A stretch of DNA of 64,000 nt from Centroberyx gerrardi (Eukaryota; Chordata; Actinopteri; Beryciformes; Berycidae): positions 20,852,840 to 20,916,839 of the forward strand of contig NC_136003.1 of the NCBI RefSeq assembly GCF_048128805.1, given 5' to 3'. This document shows, piece after piece, positions 1 through 33,770 of the stretch (positions within the stretch are counted from its first letter, which is position 1; each line of letters starts with the position of its first letter). Made by a program: the position numbers and the translations under genes. The notes under the pieces were generated by a model. The model ran no database searches, was not told where the DNA came from, and worked only from the letters and a program-made list of their open reading frames with translations.

Positions 1-2272
1 AGAGCGACAGACTGTAGTGTGGGAATGCGGGCAGCCATGATTACATGTTCTCCGCCACACCAAAGACCCACATGAAATAAGTCCCACCAAACCTCAGACA
101 CACGTCTGTGAACTGCACCCTCCCGTGAGAGCGCACTGCGACCTCAAGAGTTTCACACACCGGTTTCCATGTTTGAGAAACCGAGCCCTGCCAGGCCTCC
201 GTAGACTTGAGCAGGAGGGGCATCAGCTGTAGGCTATGGCTCCTCGGAGTAGCTCTGTAACATGCCTGTTTGTGAGAGGCAGAGGCTGTCAGGGCAGGCA
301 GGGGGAGGGGAGCTGGCTCTTTCATTCTCTCTCTCTGTCCTGCCCTCTCTCGCTCTCGCTCTCTGTTGTGGCAGAGGGAGGGAGGCTCAGAGACTGATGC
401 TCTTTGCTTGGCCATCCATAATGCATGGAATGATACACAATCTGCTCAGCCTCCTCTATCATTTACAGCACATCAATAATGGAATCCTGGAATCTCACTT
501 CTCTTAAATATGCCTCTGCTGTTTATCCAACTCTGTCTATGAAGGCTGACTGGTTCAGTTCTGTGGTTGTGTATGTCTTCTCACAAGAGCATTCGGAAAA
601 GCTGTTTCCTCTGTGTATGTTCTCACTTTGGCCTTATGTCTTGTTAGCGCATGCTTCTATTGCTGTGAATTTGCAGCCAGTGGCCACCTGTTGAGCCAAT
701 GAGGCGGCTGTCAGCCGTTGGGAATCCAGTGAGAGTGGTGTGTTACTTGAGAGATGCATTAATACATTAGCACTTGAACAGGTCAGCCCCGCTGTGACCT
801 CTGAGCAGCATCTCCCCTCCACTCTCCCTCTCTCCAGTCCATTTAGTCTGTTCTTTCCCTCAGCCTGTCCTAGCTCTCCTGCTGTTCTTTCTCTTTAACT
901 CCCTCCCTCCCTTCCCTCATCCAGGGCTTTCTATACTGCCAGCCACAGTGACAAATGCCTGCATGCTTCACATTATGTGCATGACACAGCAGTAGCGCTG
1001 AACCACAGACCTGTGGATTTTTGCTGAACTAAGGAACATCCAGAATGTTCCCCCACTGTTTGACCATAGCACTATAGCCTGGGAATAGCAGGCACCATGA
1101 AGTATGGCAGCTCCTCTCTCTTCTCCTGTCCTGTGGCTGACACATTGCTTCCAGTCTGAATCAGGCAGGCAGGCTGGGCACCACCATACTACACACCCCT
1201 CAGGCTTGTAGATCTGGCAGTAGATTTGGGGAGGAAAAGGAGGACAATGTGGGTTAGCGACATACTCTGCTCTGCTAGGATTGTCCCGGGCCTAGGGTTG
1301 GTGATTACCACCAGATGTAGTGTGTTAGTAGAGCAGCAGAGGGGCCTTGAGGAGTGGGAGGGGAGAGAAGAAGACAGGGTGGAGGAGCTCCATCTGAGGG
1401 CTGACTAAGCAACTCTGGCGGTGGGGTTAAAATTCCTCAGGTACTCTGTCACTTTAAGAGGAACATACAAGCAAGCTGTGAGAAAGATCTCATTGTTTCC
1501 TATAGACTATGGGTGTCAGTAATACACTGTTGCACAAATTGCATTGGCCAACCCTTGTTTACTGTCAGCCCATGCTTGAATCGTGCAATGCATCGATTGT
1601 GCAATGAACTAGCAAGACACAAGATTTTAGCTGAGAATGTGAACACACCAAGACAATGTCAAGTCTCAGGCCTAAGGCTAATGTGGTTAAGGCATTATCT
1701 TGGGTGATATCCCCTGTATTGACACAGCCAAAAGGCGTACAAAGGCTAATCGTGGTCAACTGAAACCAGGAGCCTCGCCTCTCCTCTCCTCTAAATAGGC
1801 TCATAGGGCTGCTAGATTGTTGAGCAAGGAACAAGTTCATCAATTGAAAAGCACCACATTACAAAATCAATGCAGCCATAACAGCAAGAGTGGGTGTGCA
1901 TGAATTGATCTGCGAGGCTCTAATGATGAGAGATAATGACTTTGTCACATTTGATTTGTTCCAAGACAAGTTGGAGGCGTGAAATTCCCCTGTGCTCATC
2001 AATTTACCACAGGCCACGCTGCGAGGAAATGGACCTTGAGTGTAATGAATAATTTAACATTCTTCTTTCTCTTTCTCTTTCCCCCTCTCTCTCTCTCTCT
2101 CTCTCACTCTTTCTGTTGCTTTGTCTGTCTCTGTACTGAACCTCACACCTCCATCCCACCCAACAACTCTTTCTTGTTTTGATTTCCTTCCTTTTGAACC
2201 CTTTGCTCCCTGCACCTCCCCGTTTCTTTCTTTCTTTCTCTCTCTCCCTCTGTCTGTCTCTCTCTCGCCCAG
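1..2272 (+). other. dnm2 intron 1 (3' part)
   Basis: No coding exon is visible here. The segment ends in a long CT-rich tract (about 2060-2272) that leads into the acceptor of dnm2 coding exon 2. The first dynamin exon, which would carry the P-loop GxxxxGKS, is not in the window, so this is read as the downstream part of intron 1. The open frames in it run through CT-rich sequence and resemble no protein I know. Confidence 0.7.
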
Positions 2273-22747
<20,475 letters not shown>

Positions 22748-25370
22748 ACCTGTGGCCAGGCCCACCTGTGTGTGTGTGTGCGTGTGTGCGTGTGTGTATC
22801 TGCACACTATAGGCCAGGAGCGGGGGGAGGCTAGAGAGGGGAGGGGCTGACTGATATCTGTGCACAGTGATACGCATCGTCCAGCCGTAGTAAAAAGTCT
22901 ATCCAAGCAATGTTAATAAGCTGCTAATACCGTCGTTAGTCTCCTGCAGATGTGATCAGTGCACGTGCAAAAGAAAGGAAGCCTTTAACCACTTGAATAT
23001 TACAATGAGGAGAGATTTGAATGCGACTGCTCTGGAAATTGTATAATACGTAATAAAATCCAGCTGATCCGTGGGGTGCATTCATCTTCGGCCAGCAGGA
23101 GGCGATGCATCAGGTGGCTCTCTGGAAGCAGTCGGGCAGTTCATGGCTCATACCTGCTCAGTTCAAGAGCTATTTTTTTAATGTAATAACTGACTTGTTT
23201 ATTTCCTCTGACAAGGTGCCCGGCAGCAGCTTATTAAATAACTTATAAACTGTTACAGGCTGGCTTTCCTCTCCCCTCCCTCCGCCTTTTTAGATTGGCC
23301 CTGACGCCCAACTCTAGATCTCTGTGTAATATACACACTTAAACTATTGTTAATGTTTTTTCTGGGTTTCCATTTTCTAACTGATTTCATACTGAAAAAC
23401 AATAGGATATTATCATTGTTGTTATTTTGGTGGTGTTGATGATTACTTTTTTTTTTGTGTTATTTTATTTGAGTGACTTTGTCCTTTTTAATGACCCTCA
23501 TAAATGTAGCTTTAAAAATGAATTCCTAATCGCAGCGGAAAAAAAAAAAAAAAAAAGAAGCATAAAAAGACGAGCCGCGGGGCCGGGCTGCGCGAGACTG
23601 AGCAAGTAGCTTCAGCCTTCTCTGTGAATATCCTGCCACAGTGACAAGACTTCAGCTAGATTGACCACTTTAATCCAAGCACTTCTAACCATCTAGCCTT
23701 ACAACAAGCCACTCACAATGGTGAGGTTTTAGTCCATTACCATAATACTATGCATAAAAACTATAGAGAGAGAGAGAGAGAGATAGAAGGCTGTCTGCAC
23801 TTTGTGGGATGCTTTTTCTCCGCTAATTCTGAGTTGTGGAAGCCTAGAACATTAATCCCTTTAGTCTCAGTTGAACCCCAGTGAGGCCCTTTAGCCCTCT
23901 GCTAGACTTTGTTCATTCCTGGTTTAATTGATTCATATAGGACAGAGCACATAGTACAGTTTCCTCTCAAAGAGGACCAAGCAGGGTGAAGCGGTGGGGT
24001 GTGTAGAGGAGGAGGAGGAGGCTGTTTTTAGAGTATAAAGAAGGCATTAAGCACAGAGGGTTGGCACATCCCGGTCTGGGCTCAGCTGACAGAGACATTT
24101 ATGGTCGCTATCGATTCTGCTGCCATCCATAGAATATCATTGTATATATAGCCAGCCGATACTGGGGAAGTAAATGCTGATATCTCATTTTATACCAGGG
24201 CCGATGGTAAAAGAGAAAAAAATAAGATGCTATTGATAATAATCAATGCCCAACATTTTTAAGTGTAGTCATCATACTAATGGAAGCACTAACACAGTCG
24301 TTGCATGGGATAGCCTTGGATGTAGGGGAAAAGAGATTGGTCATCTCCTGATGCATTATTTATAACCTGGGCATTTGTCGTTTTCCTTTGATGTTTTGAT
24401 TGCAATTGTATCAGCTCTGTACAACTATATTCTATTCTACTCGACTCCCCAGTTTTTCTTGGGCCGTTATTGGGGTTGTATTACAGGGTTCAGCTGTCTA
24501 AACCTGTTGTATGTTGGGAGGGTACTTTGGGCCGGAGAGTGTCTCCGCAGCTGTGATTATTTGCTGATGAATATTGTTTGATTGCTCTAGGAGGGTATTT
24601 GGACTATTTTTTTTTTTTTTTTTTTTTTTTCTTTTTTGGAACGTTTGGGCAAGTAGAGGGGGGGAAAGGGCCAGGAGGTTGAGCGACAATGGACTACTTT
24701 GATGTTTTCTGTTTTTGATTTGATCAGTAGTGGTGGTGAGCGGGTGGTGGGAGTTGGAATTCTGTTGTGGTGTATGAAGGCACATCCTGTCTGAAGAGGC
24801 TGTCTAGACTGTCCTCTGTACTCAACACAGAGGATAGAAACTTAATACACATTTAGCCAATCTGGTGACAAAGCAACTGTTAGGAAGTCCCAAACCACAG
24901 ACTCTCAAGGCAGAATGTGCTTTTCCTTCCCTTGCATTTCTCAGCAGGTCTGGCTTACAGTGACAGTGCCGGTGGGAGTCCTACAAGGTGCTTAGAAACT
25001 GGCCCAAAACCTCTTGATTACTTGACAAACCTTTACTTTAGATTTCTAGATATCCGCCATGAATCCCTGGCACAGAGACGTTATAGTCCCAGTGATACAA
25101 TCACTCAACTCCTGATTGATATTCCCTTTTCATCAACATGCACCTGTCACTCAAGCCTGTCCCCTGAAAAGCCTAGACTGTTGTTGCCCTGTAATACGTG
25201 AGGTTGTGGCAGCGCTGCCTTTCTCCCTAATGGTTGCACCCCGCCTCCCTTCCTCTTTCCCTCCCCTGTCTGGATCTGGTGGGCGGGGTTGGGAACCAAC
25301 ATGCAAAAATCTCTTTTCTTTTGTTTCGCAAATCCTTGTCAAGTGCCTCTGTAGCAATTAATGGATTTGA

Positions 25371-25432
25371 ATAAACAAAATGAACTGATTTAGAAAGGAG
25401 AGTCAATAAAGAGGTGTTGTGTACAATAAAGG
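25371..25432 (+). promoter_or_regulatory. Cluster of three candidate poly(A) signals (dnm2)
   Basis: AATAAA occurs at about 25371, 25405 and 25426. The last is followed by a G/T-rich stretch (ctggctctggtggttggtgt). This is the best-looking 3' end of dnm2 and would give a 3' UTR of about 2.7 kb. The single AATAAA at 23052 would give about 0.3 kb. Both may be used. Confidence 0.4.
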
Positions 25433-27953
25433 GACTGGCTCTGGTGGTTGGTGTCTCCTTGTGTCCTGTGTGAGATCCACTCTCTCTTTCCTCTCTCTCT
25501 CAGTACATGTAGCCTTTCCCCGGTCTTCTTCTCCTCCCTCGCCTCTATCTCCCCCAACTCGTCCGATACAGACTGACATAAACCTGCAGATGTTCCTATG
25601 GCAACTCTCCGCCGGCAGGCTGCCTGCTTCAGAGAGACAAGCCATTAAGGCATTACAGAAAGAACGGTCTCTGCTCTTTACTCTCAGCCCATGCATTTTC
25701 ACACTGAATGCAAGGTGCAGTAGAACATGAAAATCAATACCATGTCATAGTAATAGCAGTAGCTTTTTCATGTTGCTCTCCATTTACGTGTTCATGTATT
25801 GATTCAATCAAACCGTATTTCAAAGTTTACCCACACTTCATGGAAGCGCCTGGCTGGATATGTCAAAGCATTTACACGCATTTGCTTTGTTCTCTGCATC
25901 TTTCTGCACTGAAATTGCATCACATTCCACCCAGTGCAAAATCTAGTCTAAGGTTATGAAAAGTCTCATTCTCTTTGAGCTATTGCATTACTTTCTTGAT
26001 CCTAATCACAACAGGACTGGAAGTTTATAAGCGTCTTCTCTAGTTAATACATCCTTCATATGATGCTTGTCTGTGACACTAACGAGCGGAGGATCAACTG
26101 GCCTCTGAAGAATAGAGAACACCCCCAGTACAGATACCTCTAACTCTTGCGATGACTGGAGCCTGCAGCATTGCGAAGAGAAAGATTAATGTTGGTCGAT
26201 TGTTCCTGAACAGGCGCCCTGCTCCCCGTCGAAACCAGTGGTGACCCCGACCCGGTGCGGAGCGGAGCGGACGTGAGAGGACTCCGGGACCAGAGCTGGA
26301 CCAAAGAAGAACTACCAATACCTTAACTTCAGCTCACACCAAAAGAATAAGCTCCACCGTGCGTTTTCAGGCCTAGTGATCATGACACTCATAATCCTCA
26401 TGAAATACAAGAGGACTTTTTTTTTTTTATATTGGAAATTGAACTATTATCACTTACCGGGGCTGCAAACTTTGAATTGTATCTTGAATTGTTTTTCAAG
26501 ACGTGAAAATTAATGTTTCACATTAAATGTTTAAAACGGTCAGGAGTGTTAAAGTTGATTTAATATCTCCACACATTACAATGTGTAATGTTCTAATAGT
26601 GTGTGGGATATAATTTAAAACATAAATCTCATGCAGAGGTTTTCCATATTCTTATTATTCTAATCTAATTTCACACCGAGCTCCCAGAAGACCTGCTCAT
26701 TCTTTATTCATACAAAGAGCTGTAATTTGAGATATGAACATATTCTTCTGTGGATAAATTACCCGATACTGTGCCAAGTCATAATGACAGTTCGACTTGG
26801 GGAAACATGAGAACGCTGTTTATTATTGCAGCATGTCTCTGGTCTCTGATGAGGGAGAAAAATGCCTTTCAAGTGGCTGAGAGTTACCACTGAATACGCT
26901 TTACAACAGTCTTAGCTGGAGCACAAACTGTACAGCAGAGGTTCTGTGCGTCTCGGCTGTATGGTGACAAAATATGATAATCATGGAGAGGAAAAGCATT
27001 TAAATGAGGGGAAGAGTCCTAGAAAGTTGATGCAATATAGAAAGAAGGAAATGAGCATTGCTCTTGTATAAGCCAATATGTAAATAGTAAGGTATTTTTA
27101 ATGTTCAGAGATTTGTGTAGTGATACATATATAATCAATATGTTATGCCTTAGGTGCTGTGCTTTGTATTTTTTTTTTTACCACAGAAAGTGCAATTGTA
27201 TAAAACAAACATTACCACCGTGAAGGACCGGACTGTAGCCAAAACCAACTGTACTTTCTGCCGTTTTAACCTCCCAGATGGAGAAATTGATCAGGGAAAT
27301 TGCTTTTATGATTGTGTGAATACAATCTGTTTTTTTTGGCACAGTAATGATTGTATTTAAATGTGATCCGTTTTTTATTTGATGTGTCTTAAACAGCATG
27401 AGTCTTAGTTAAAAAGCGTAAAAAAAAAAATCTGTTTTACAATACACTTTCAGGAGTCGGGTTTCTGAACTTATTTGGGTTTGTTTTGGCTAATCTTCGT
27501 AAAACATAATGTAATAAATGTCAACATGAAATTTAATATCTGAAATTCAATAAAAAAAAAAAAACATTCCCGTGAGAGCAGTTTTCCTTTCAGACATCCC
27601 TAATGACATTATAAATAGATATCAGTGCTGCAAGTATTTTATTAGTGTTCATTGAACAGAATGTTTTTGTGCATCCTCTGTAAACAAAAAACATGACTGT
27701 AAAAACAATCATTACTTTGGATCTCACCTACTTATCAGGTAGACTGAGCTGTCACAGTATTGTCCAGTGTTTCTGACTGGCATAAATAGTTTTGGCACAA
27801 CAACTGCAATTAAAGGTTTTTCAAAGCCTATTTTTTATCTTACTTCTATCTCAAATGATCTAGGGTTTTGGCTGTTGAGATATTGGAAGCACAAGTTTTC
27901 TGCATTTGTTAGCAATTCTACGTCATTGGGCCTGAAATAATGTTACTTTATAC

Positions 27954-27959
27954 TTTATT
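27954..27959 (-). promoter_or_regulatory. Candidate poly(A) signal of tmed1
   Basis: TTTATT on the plus strand is AATAAA on the tmed1 strand, about 355 bases past the tmed1 stop codon. Confidence 0.4.
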
Positions 27960-28313
27960 CAGCCTGGGACTTTGAAATTCTACTGGCAGAGAGATGCCAT
28001 CGTCCCCCTCCCCCCTCCCCCATTGCACTACATGCAATGTAAATATGATATGATGAGTCTTTTTAGACTTCACTGGAATTGTTATTTGCAACTTCTGCTG
28101 CCAATGTCTCAATAACCAAAACATAAAAACAAGAAATTTGTGACTGAAATGAGTTCCCTGTGCATGATAAATCAGTTAACAGTCAACAATGTGAACTATC
28201 CCTTTAAGTCACTATAGCGGACAGTTCCTCACATGGCACATCTTTGGGCTCCATCTGTCAAGTCGGAGATCATTTGGGCCCTGCGCTCTCTTGGCTGTAG
28301 CAGCTAGATGGGA

Positions 28314-31244
28314 CTATGTACAGACCCTCTTCTTGTCGTCGAAGAGGCGTCTCAGAGTGTAGATCTGACTGACGGCTACGGTCAGCATGACCAGCAGGCT
28401 GAGGCAGGACCAGAAGGACACCCGCCACAGGTTATCCTCCAGAAGGTAGCGGTCCCGCGCCTCAAAGGCCCGCAGCACGGCCTGCGCCTGCCGGCTCTTC
28501 TCCAGGTGCCGGTACACCGAGTCTATGCTCGCCTGCAAGAAGAACAGAAACAACAAGGAGGAGGAGATGAAAGAGAGCGCCGGGACGGAGGGACATCAAA
28601 GGGAATATGACATTAGAAAGTTCAAGTGTTCTCTAGATTGGAGAGGGAGCTTTTGTAGCTTTTGTCTTAGGAGTCTTTGTGTTTTTCCTGTCCCTCTCTC
28701 ACCCTGATGTCCTCCAGCTTGTACTCCACCATGCTCTCCGGCGGGGCCTCGTGCGCCCACTCCTCGCGCCCTCCGCCGTTCCCGCCCTGACCCTGACCGT
28801 TAACGATCACAACGAAGAACACCATCTTCTCCGACAGCTTGCTGAAGCTGTTGTCGAAACACAGCCGGTAGTCTCCGTCCTCTGTGGGATCCACTCTGAA
28901 GCAGGAGGGAAAAGAGGGAGAGAAAGATCCAAAATGAGGCATCTACTGTTTGAAACTGGTGACAACTGCTCTCCAAATCATGGTGGACATTAGAGCTCAG
29001 TACTGAATCTACTCACTACTCAGTTATAAAACAAAAGGGTGCAATCATCTGTATTTTTTTTATATCCTGGTGGATATCAGGCAACAAAAATGTGTATATA
29101 GTGCTTTGGAAAAGGAAAGAAAGTGGTGATCTGACCTTTGAGCCCCTTTCTTTTTAAAGTATTTATATATTCTGGGTGATGGAGGCTTAACCACTGAGCT
29201 CAACCACTGCCTATAAGAATAGTTAAAGTCCCCATGAAAATCACTCCCATTACTTCCTGGAAAAATATACATTTTTAACCAATAAAACCATCAGATTGTT
29301 GAACAATCCCACACCCATCCCATCAAATAAAACTGCCTTTCTCTCCCTGACTGATATTCTACTGGTTTACTTTTTAGTGAATATCAGATAACAGTTTTAT
29401 ATCAAAATGCATATATAGATTTGAAAGGGTGAGAAAGTGGTGATCTGATCTAGAGCCCCTTTCTTTGCGGGTATTTCTATATTCTGGGGGATGGAGGCTT
29501 AACCACTGCCTCAACCGTTGCCTCTAAGAATAGTTAATAGGTTTCCAAACATGTAAAGAGTGTTGGGGAGTATTGAGGATCAAAGTATTTTGTCGACCCA
29601 CGTGTGGATGCCGTCAGATCTCCTGAAGTCGGAGGCCAGCCGGTATCCACTGGGGGAGATGAGGGTGAAGCCGACATCCAGACCCGCCCCTGCTATCACC
29701 TGGCGGGGAAATGCAAGGATATTAGTAAGTAATGCAGAATATTCAGGCTCCAAGTCACTGCCAACTGTTACCCTGACCTTTCTCTCTAAACCACTGGTAC
29801 GCTCACATTTTCATTCCAGACACGCAGCTCGCAGGCCGAGGTTTTATCTGTCTATCTGGGCAACGGCTCTCTGATTTCCATATTCAAACTCCAGTTCCTA
29901 GTAGTTCCAGCAGCTACCTTGCTTACATAATATGGTTTTGCCGCAATGATAATAATGGGAAACTTTTTGGATCCCTTTAGGGAAATTCTCTTTTCACTCC
30001 AGGGGAATAAGAGGTCAGAGGTGAGCTGCAGAACGGGGTCCCTGGTGCTTTGGTAGAAGGACGGCCCCTTTAATCACTAGACCACCCTGCTACCCTCAAA
30101 CCAAACATATAGGCTACACAATCCACAGTCTGTTATGTGGCTCTTAGCTTACTGAGTTGGCTCCAGCTGTCAGACAGAGCAGGAAGGGATCTGTCAAAGC
30201 ACAGTGGCATCTCATGAACCGGCCCTGAAGCTCACAGGACACCACAAGTGCTGCTGTGAGTGAGACCTCCACATCGCATCAAGTGCTCCTGCCTGAGAGC
30301 CGGGTGTCAACTGTCCCAGTGAAGACGCCCCAGTCGTCCTGCCAGCCAGGCTCCAGACGGCCCTCACAGCGGGGCAGCGACATTACACCGCTGTCATGCC
30401 TCTGCCAGAGGGAGCAGCAGCACCAGGACATGGGTGTGATGGTCCAACATTAAAGCCATGAACATGTCAAATGACTGGGGGTCGATAAAACATTACGAGG
30501 GTCTTGGAGAAAGGTTTGCTGCTGGAATTCAAAGCTTGCCATCATGAAAGTAATTGTTTGAAATCATTTTTTTTTGTCCACTTTGGGTATATTTACTTCA
30601 AAATAATGTTGCTTTCTGCTGCTGCACATACAAAAAAATAATAATGTCACATATAGGCTGCTTGTGTATTTGTACATGTAGATGACATTCATTTCTAATA
30701 ATATAATAATAATCTTTATTTATATAGCACTTTTCAAAGTGCTTCACAAACAAAATAACATCAGGAAGTGCTTCATAATCAAGAGAGACAAAAGAACAAA
30801 GGACAGAACAATATATTTATAATATATTTTGAGTGGACAAAATATATGTTGGATATGCTTGCTGATATATCAGTATCATCTACATGCACATGTTTGCGGC
30901 ATTTGGTGTATATTTGGAAACATATCTCAAAACATAATTCAAAGTATATGTGAAATGTGTTTTCTGCAGTATGGGTGCAGATATGTAACTTTATAACCAG
31001 TTCGTGCAACCTCTCTGCCCTGATGCAGTTTCAGTGAGTTGACACTGCGCAGGTGTCTCTAACCTCTGCAGCAGCAGTGCAAGTCTTATCTCTGCATGGG
31101 CAAAGTCCATGTCCTGTTTACCTGCTGTTTGTTTTCTCTTTTTTTTTTCTCCGAGGCAGTTATTATTCATAAACGTACACTATTCATAACCTTTAAAAAA
31201 AAAAAAAATCATGACATTGTCAATTTAGAGGCACATGAACACAC

Positions 31245-31295
<51 letters not shown>

Positions 31296-31503
31296 AAGAG
31301 AGACTTACCTGGTATTCAACTTCCAAGCTCCAGTTCTTCACGGTGGTTTGGTAAAAACACTCTGTTCGGCCAGCAGGTAACAGAAATGTGAATTCGGTGT
31401 CTTGTTTTTGTCCAAAGCCCAAAGTTAAGTCCGCTAACAGTGTAAAACAGGCCAGTAAGTAGAGTTCAGCAGGGACATTCATCACTCTCCGGTCGTAATG
31501 CAT
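28314..31503 (-). CDS. tmed1: TMED1, p24-family transmembrane emp24 domain protein
   Basis: p24 proteins cycle between ER and Golgi and help load cargo and form COPI/COPII vesicles; TMED1 is a gamma-subfamily member. Four exons on the minus strand: 31503-31309, 29699-29602, 28895-28703, 28532-28314. All have GT-AG sites and matching phases. The joined product is 234 residues; human TMED1 has 227. In order: signal peptide (1 to about 30), GOLD domain ([16 protein letters not shown] to KMVFFVVIV) with the two disulfide cysteines in ECFYQ and RLCFDNS, a coiled coil (about 155-200, with [19 protein letters not shown]), one membrane helix, and a short tail [12 protein letters not shown] with the p24-type basic motif. 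A second in-frame ATG at 31482 (residue 8) could be the real start, since it sits directly before the hydrophobic leader. The DNM2-TMED1 neighbourhood matches human 19p13.2. The a/b duplicate is not resolved. Confidence 0.93.
29058..29540. repeat. Local direct duplication in tmed1 intron 2
   Basis: Copies at 29058-29228 and 29371-29540 share gaaagtggtgatctga, gagcccctttcttt, tatattctggg, gatggaggcttaaccactg and taagaatagttaa in the same order. About 140 bases separate them. The copies differ by scattered substitutions and small indels. The second copy ends about 60 bases from the tmed1 exon at 29602-29699. Confidence 0.85.
29700..31308 (-). other. tmed1 intron 1
   Basis: No coding exon is seen. 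It holds fragments of fish dispersed repeats (29975-30100, ending tcactagaccaccctgctac; and 30700-30790 with tatttatatagcacttttca). A GA microsatellite (31247-31290) abuts the splice donor at 31303-31308. The open frame at 30256-30453 is GC-rich but has no splice context or known relative. Confidence 0.55.
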
Positions 31504-32519
31504 TATAGCTTATCAAGACACTTTCCACTTTCACCATCAGCTTTTAGTGGTTTTTTGTCCTAGTCTGTGCATGCATAATAGAGCAATAATGTTCCAGTTT
31601 ATCTGTAATTGCTTACTCTCATATTCCGGCTGTGGGGAAATAACCTACTTGGTTTCTTGATCAAAGTTGAATTGACCGAAGTCACAAGCTGTTTCGACCA
31701 ATAGTCTGGCCACATGCAAAACCGAGGAGGGGTGACAAGGTGCAATGTGCTTCTTTAGTCTAAGCATGCTGTTAGTGTAAAATGTTAGTTTTAAACTTAT
31801 ACCATATATTGTGCATTTTATAGCTGATTTATACTTGCGCAAAAATGTTTTTCAATACACGAATTCCTTCAGTCAAATGTTGCACTGATCAATGTTCTGT
31901 TTCGTCCTGTAGGGGGAGCTAGGGCAAAACAAAGCTGTCAAGACTAAAGTATGCTGTATGGGGTATGTACAAAATGAAACAATATCTCAATATTAAATAC
32001 ATATACACATATACCATATTAAATACATTACTTTGTAATGATGTGAGGTGCATTTCCTGGTCCAGTCAGCTATAGTCACCTATATTAAATTCTATATTCA
32101 TGTTTAGAATGACAATATACAAATATCACAGCATAATTTTATAATATCATGCAACTATTATAGGTTAAAATTATACAACATGCTATAGTAATTCTATAGG
32201 AGATTATAAAAATACCATAAAGTCACAATAAGGTCACAACAAAATAGCTATTGACTCAACAAACACATGGTAAGTCCCTATAGGTATATTATAGGACTAT
32301 TATTACAGGGATTTTTCATTAGGGTGGTTGGTTTAGAGTGGGCTCGCCATTTTAAGTGATTACCTTAATCCCCTTTCCTGGTAACAACGTCCCCACAAAT
32401 CAATCATAACCCAGTTGATTGAAACATGGCAATGATGTTCGCCAAGGCCTTCTCAACAACTAGATCGTATTCATGGGATTTTCTGGAACGGCAGCAGCGA
32501 CAGTGTTTTAATGTGATAA

Positions 32520-33770
32520 TAATGTAATGTACTTTATTGTTCCCTATGGGGAAATATGTCTTTTTGCTGTGCTTGTCCCCCTCCTTATGGAGGTCAAAGG
32601 TCATGTTCAGCTACAGAGCAGCAGCCCTGGAGCTGGCCTCGGTGCGTTTCATTAGTCGTTTCAACCGGCCCTCGCTGACTTCCCCTAGGCACTTCCCCTC
32701 GGGGGAATCCCCTCCTCCTGAACTTTCTGAGCTGGACCCTTCATGGGCCGAGGGAGCGAGTCAACAACGATGTAGACTTCACAAGCACATATTTCCCAGG
32801 ATGAATTGTGATCGTCCGTCAATTCCGGTGCACGAACAGGTGATAAATATAAATGCAAGTAAACAAACAATATTTATAGGATTTAAACATATTTATGAAA
32901 TGAACTCATCTGCAATATTTAATTACTCATTGTTATGTGTAATTTTTATTATTTATTCTTATTATTAATTATTAGGCCTGCTTAAAGGGTAACTTCGGTA
33001 TTTTTCAACCTGGACCCTATTTTCCCATCTTTTTGTGTCTAAGTGACTAAAGGGGACAGCAATTTTTGAAATTGGTCCAGTATTGAACGAGATCGCTTCA
33101 GCCGGCGGCCGCGAAACGAGCTGCAATGTAATCCGACGGGGCAAATCGCACCGTCAATGTACGTCCACTAAAAGTGCTTGTTTTTTCCACTGACAGGCTC
33201 AGATTGTTATTATGTGTATGTGTATGTATTATATGTAAGTGTCTGACAACATTATGGAAAGGACCCTACAGGTCTGTGTGTAACTTCCTGCAACAACTCA
33301 ACTCTCGCGAGACAAGAGCTAGACTAGCGAGCAAGACTTGGTTACACACAGACCAGATCAAGCGAAAGGTAAAGAAAAACGTTTCATTTCTCTGTAGGGT
33401 CCTTTCCATAATGTTGTCAGACACTTATAATAACAATCTCGCTCAATACTGGACCAATTTCAAAAATTGCTGTCCCCTTTAGTCACTCAGACACAAAAAG
33501 ATGAGATTTTAAATATTCTGCTCCCCCTCAGACCCCGCCCCCCTGCTCTGCAAGTGGCCACTCCCGTTATGTACGGTGCTGCGTATCTCCAAGCGCCGAG
33601 GGGAGGTGAAGGAGGGCTTGTTAAATGACTAATGAAATGCAGAAGCGTCTTGCTCAAGGACACTTCAGCAGGGCGGACGCTCCCTGACACAGGGGCTTGA
33701 ATCCGGGTCTTTCTGGCTGAAGGGCGGTCTCTCTACTCACTACACCACCCTGCTGCTTGGAAGTCTGACT
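32520..33770. repeat. Dispersed repeat split by a foldback element
   Basis: The left part includes tactttattgttccctatgg. The right part includes cttgctcaaggacacttcag and, near its end, ttgaatccgggtctttctgg and cactacaccaccctgctgc, a tRNA-like end common in fish repeats. Both look like parts of one element type. I cannot show that they were once joined. Confidence 0.4.
32984..33510. mobile_element. Foldback MITE with nested long inverted repeats
   Basis: Outer arms 33042-33092 and 33437-33487 are reverse complements over 51 bases with one mismatch. Inner arms 33236-33271 and 33392-33427 are perfect over 36 bases. The left side continues outward with aaagggtaacttcggtattt, a terminus I recognise from a common fish DNA transposon. 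The right side lacks the matching outer end, so it is truncated. No transposase frame is present. Confidence 0.75.

Larger units (their letters stand above)
22748..28313. other. dnm2 3' UTR and dnm2-tmed1 convergent intergenic region
   Basis: No coding exon is supported. A GT run (22767-22800) opens the dnm2 3' UTR. Possible poly(A) signals on the plus strand lie at 23052-23057 and in a group at 25371, 25405 and 25426; the last is followed by G/T-rich sequence. Poly-A and poly-T runs lie at 23539-23557 and 24607-24630. The true end of dnm2 cannot be fixed by reading alone. Confidence 0.55.

Noticed and set aside
26094-26318. Minus-strand frame of 74 codons between dnm2 and tmed1
   Set aside because: No homology was recognised and no splice context is visible. 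A conserved non-coding element cannot be excluded but is not shown.
30256-30453. 65-codon plus-strand frame in tmed1 intron 1
   Set aside because: GC-rich chance frame, antisense to tmed1, without recognisable domain.
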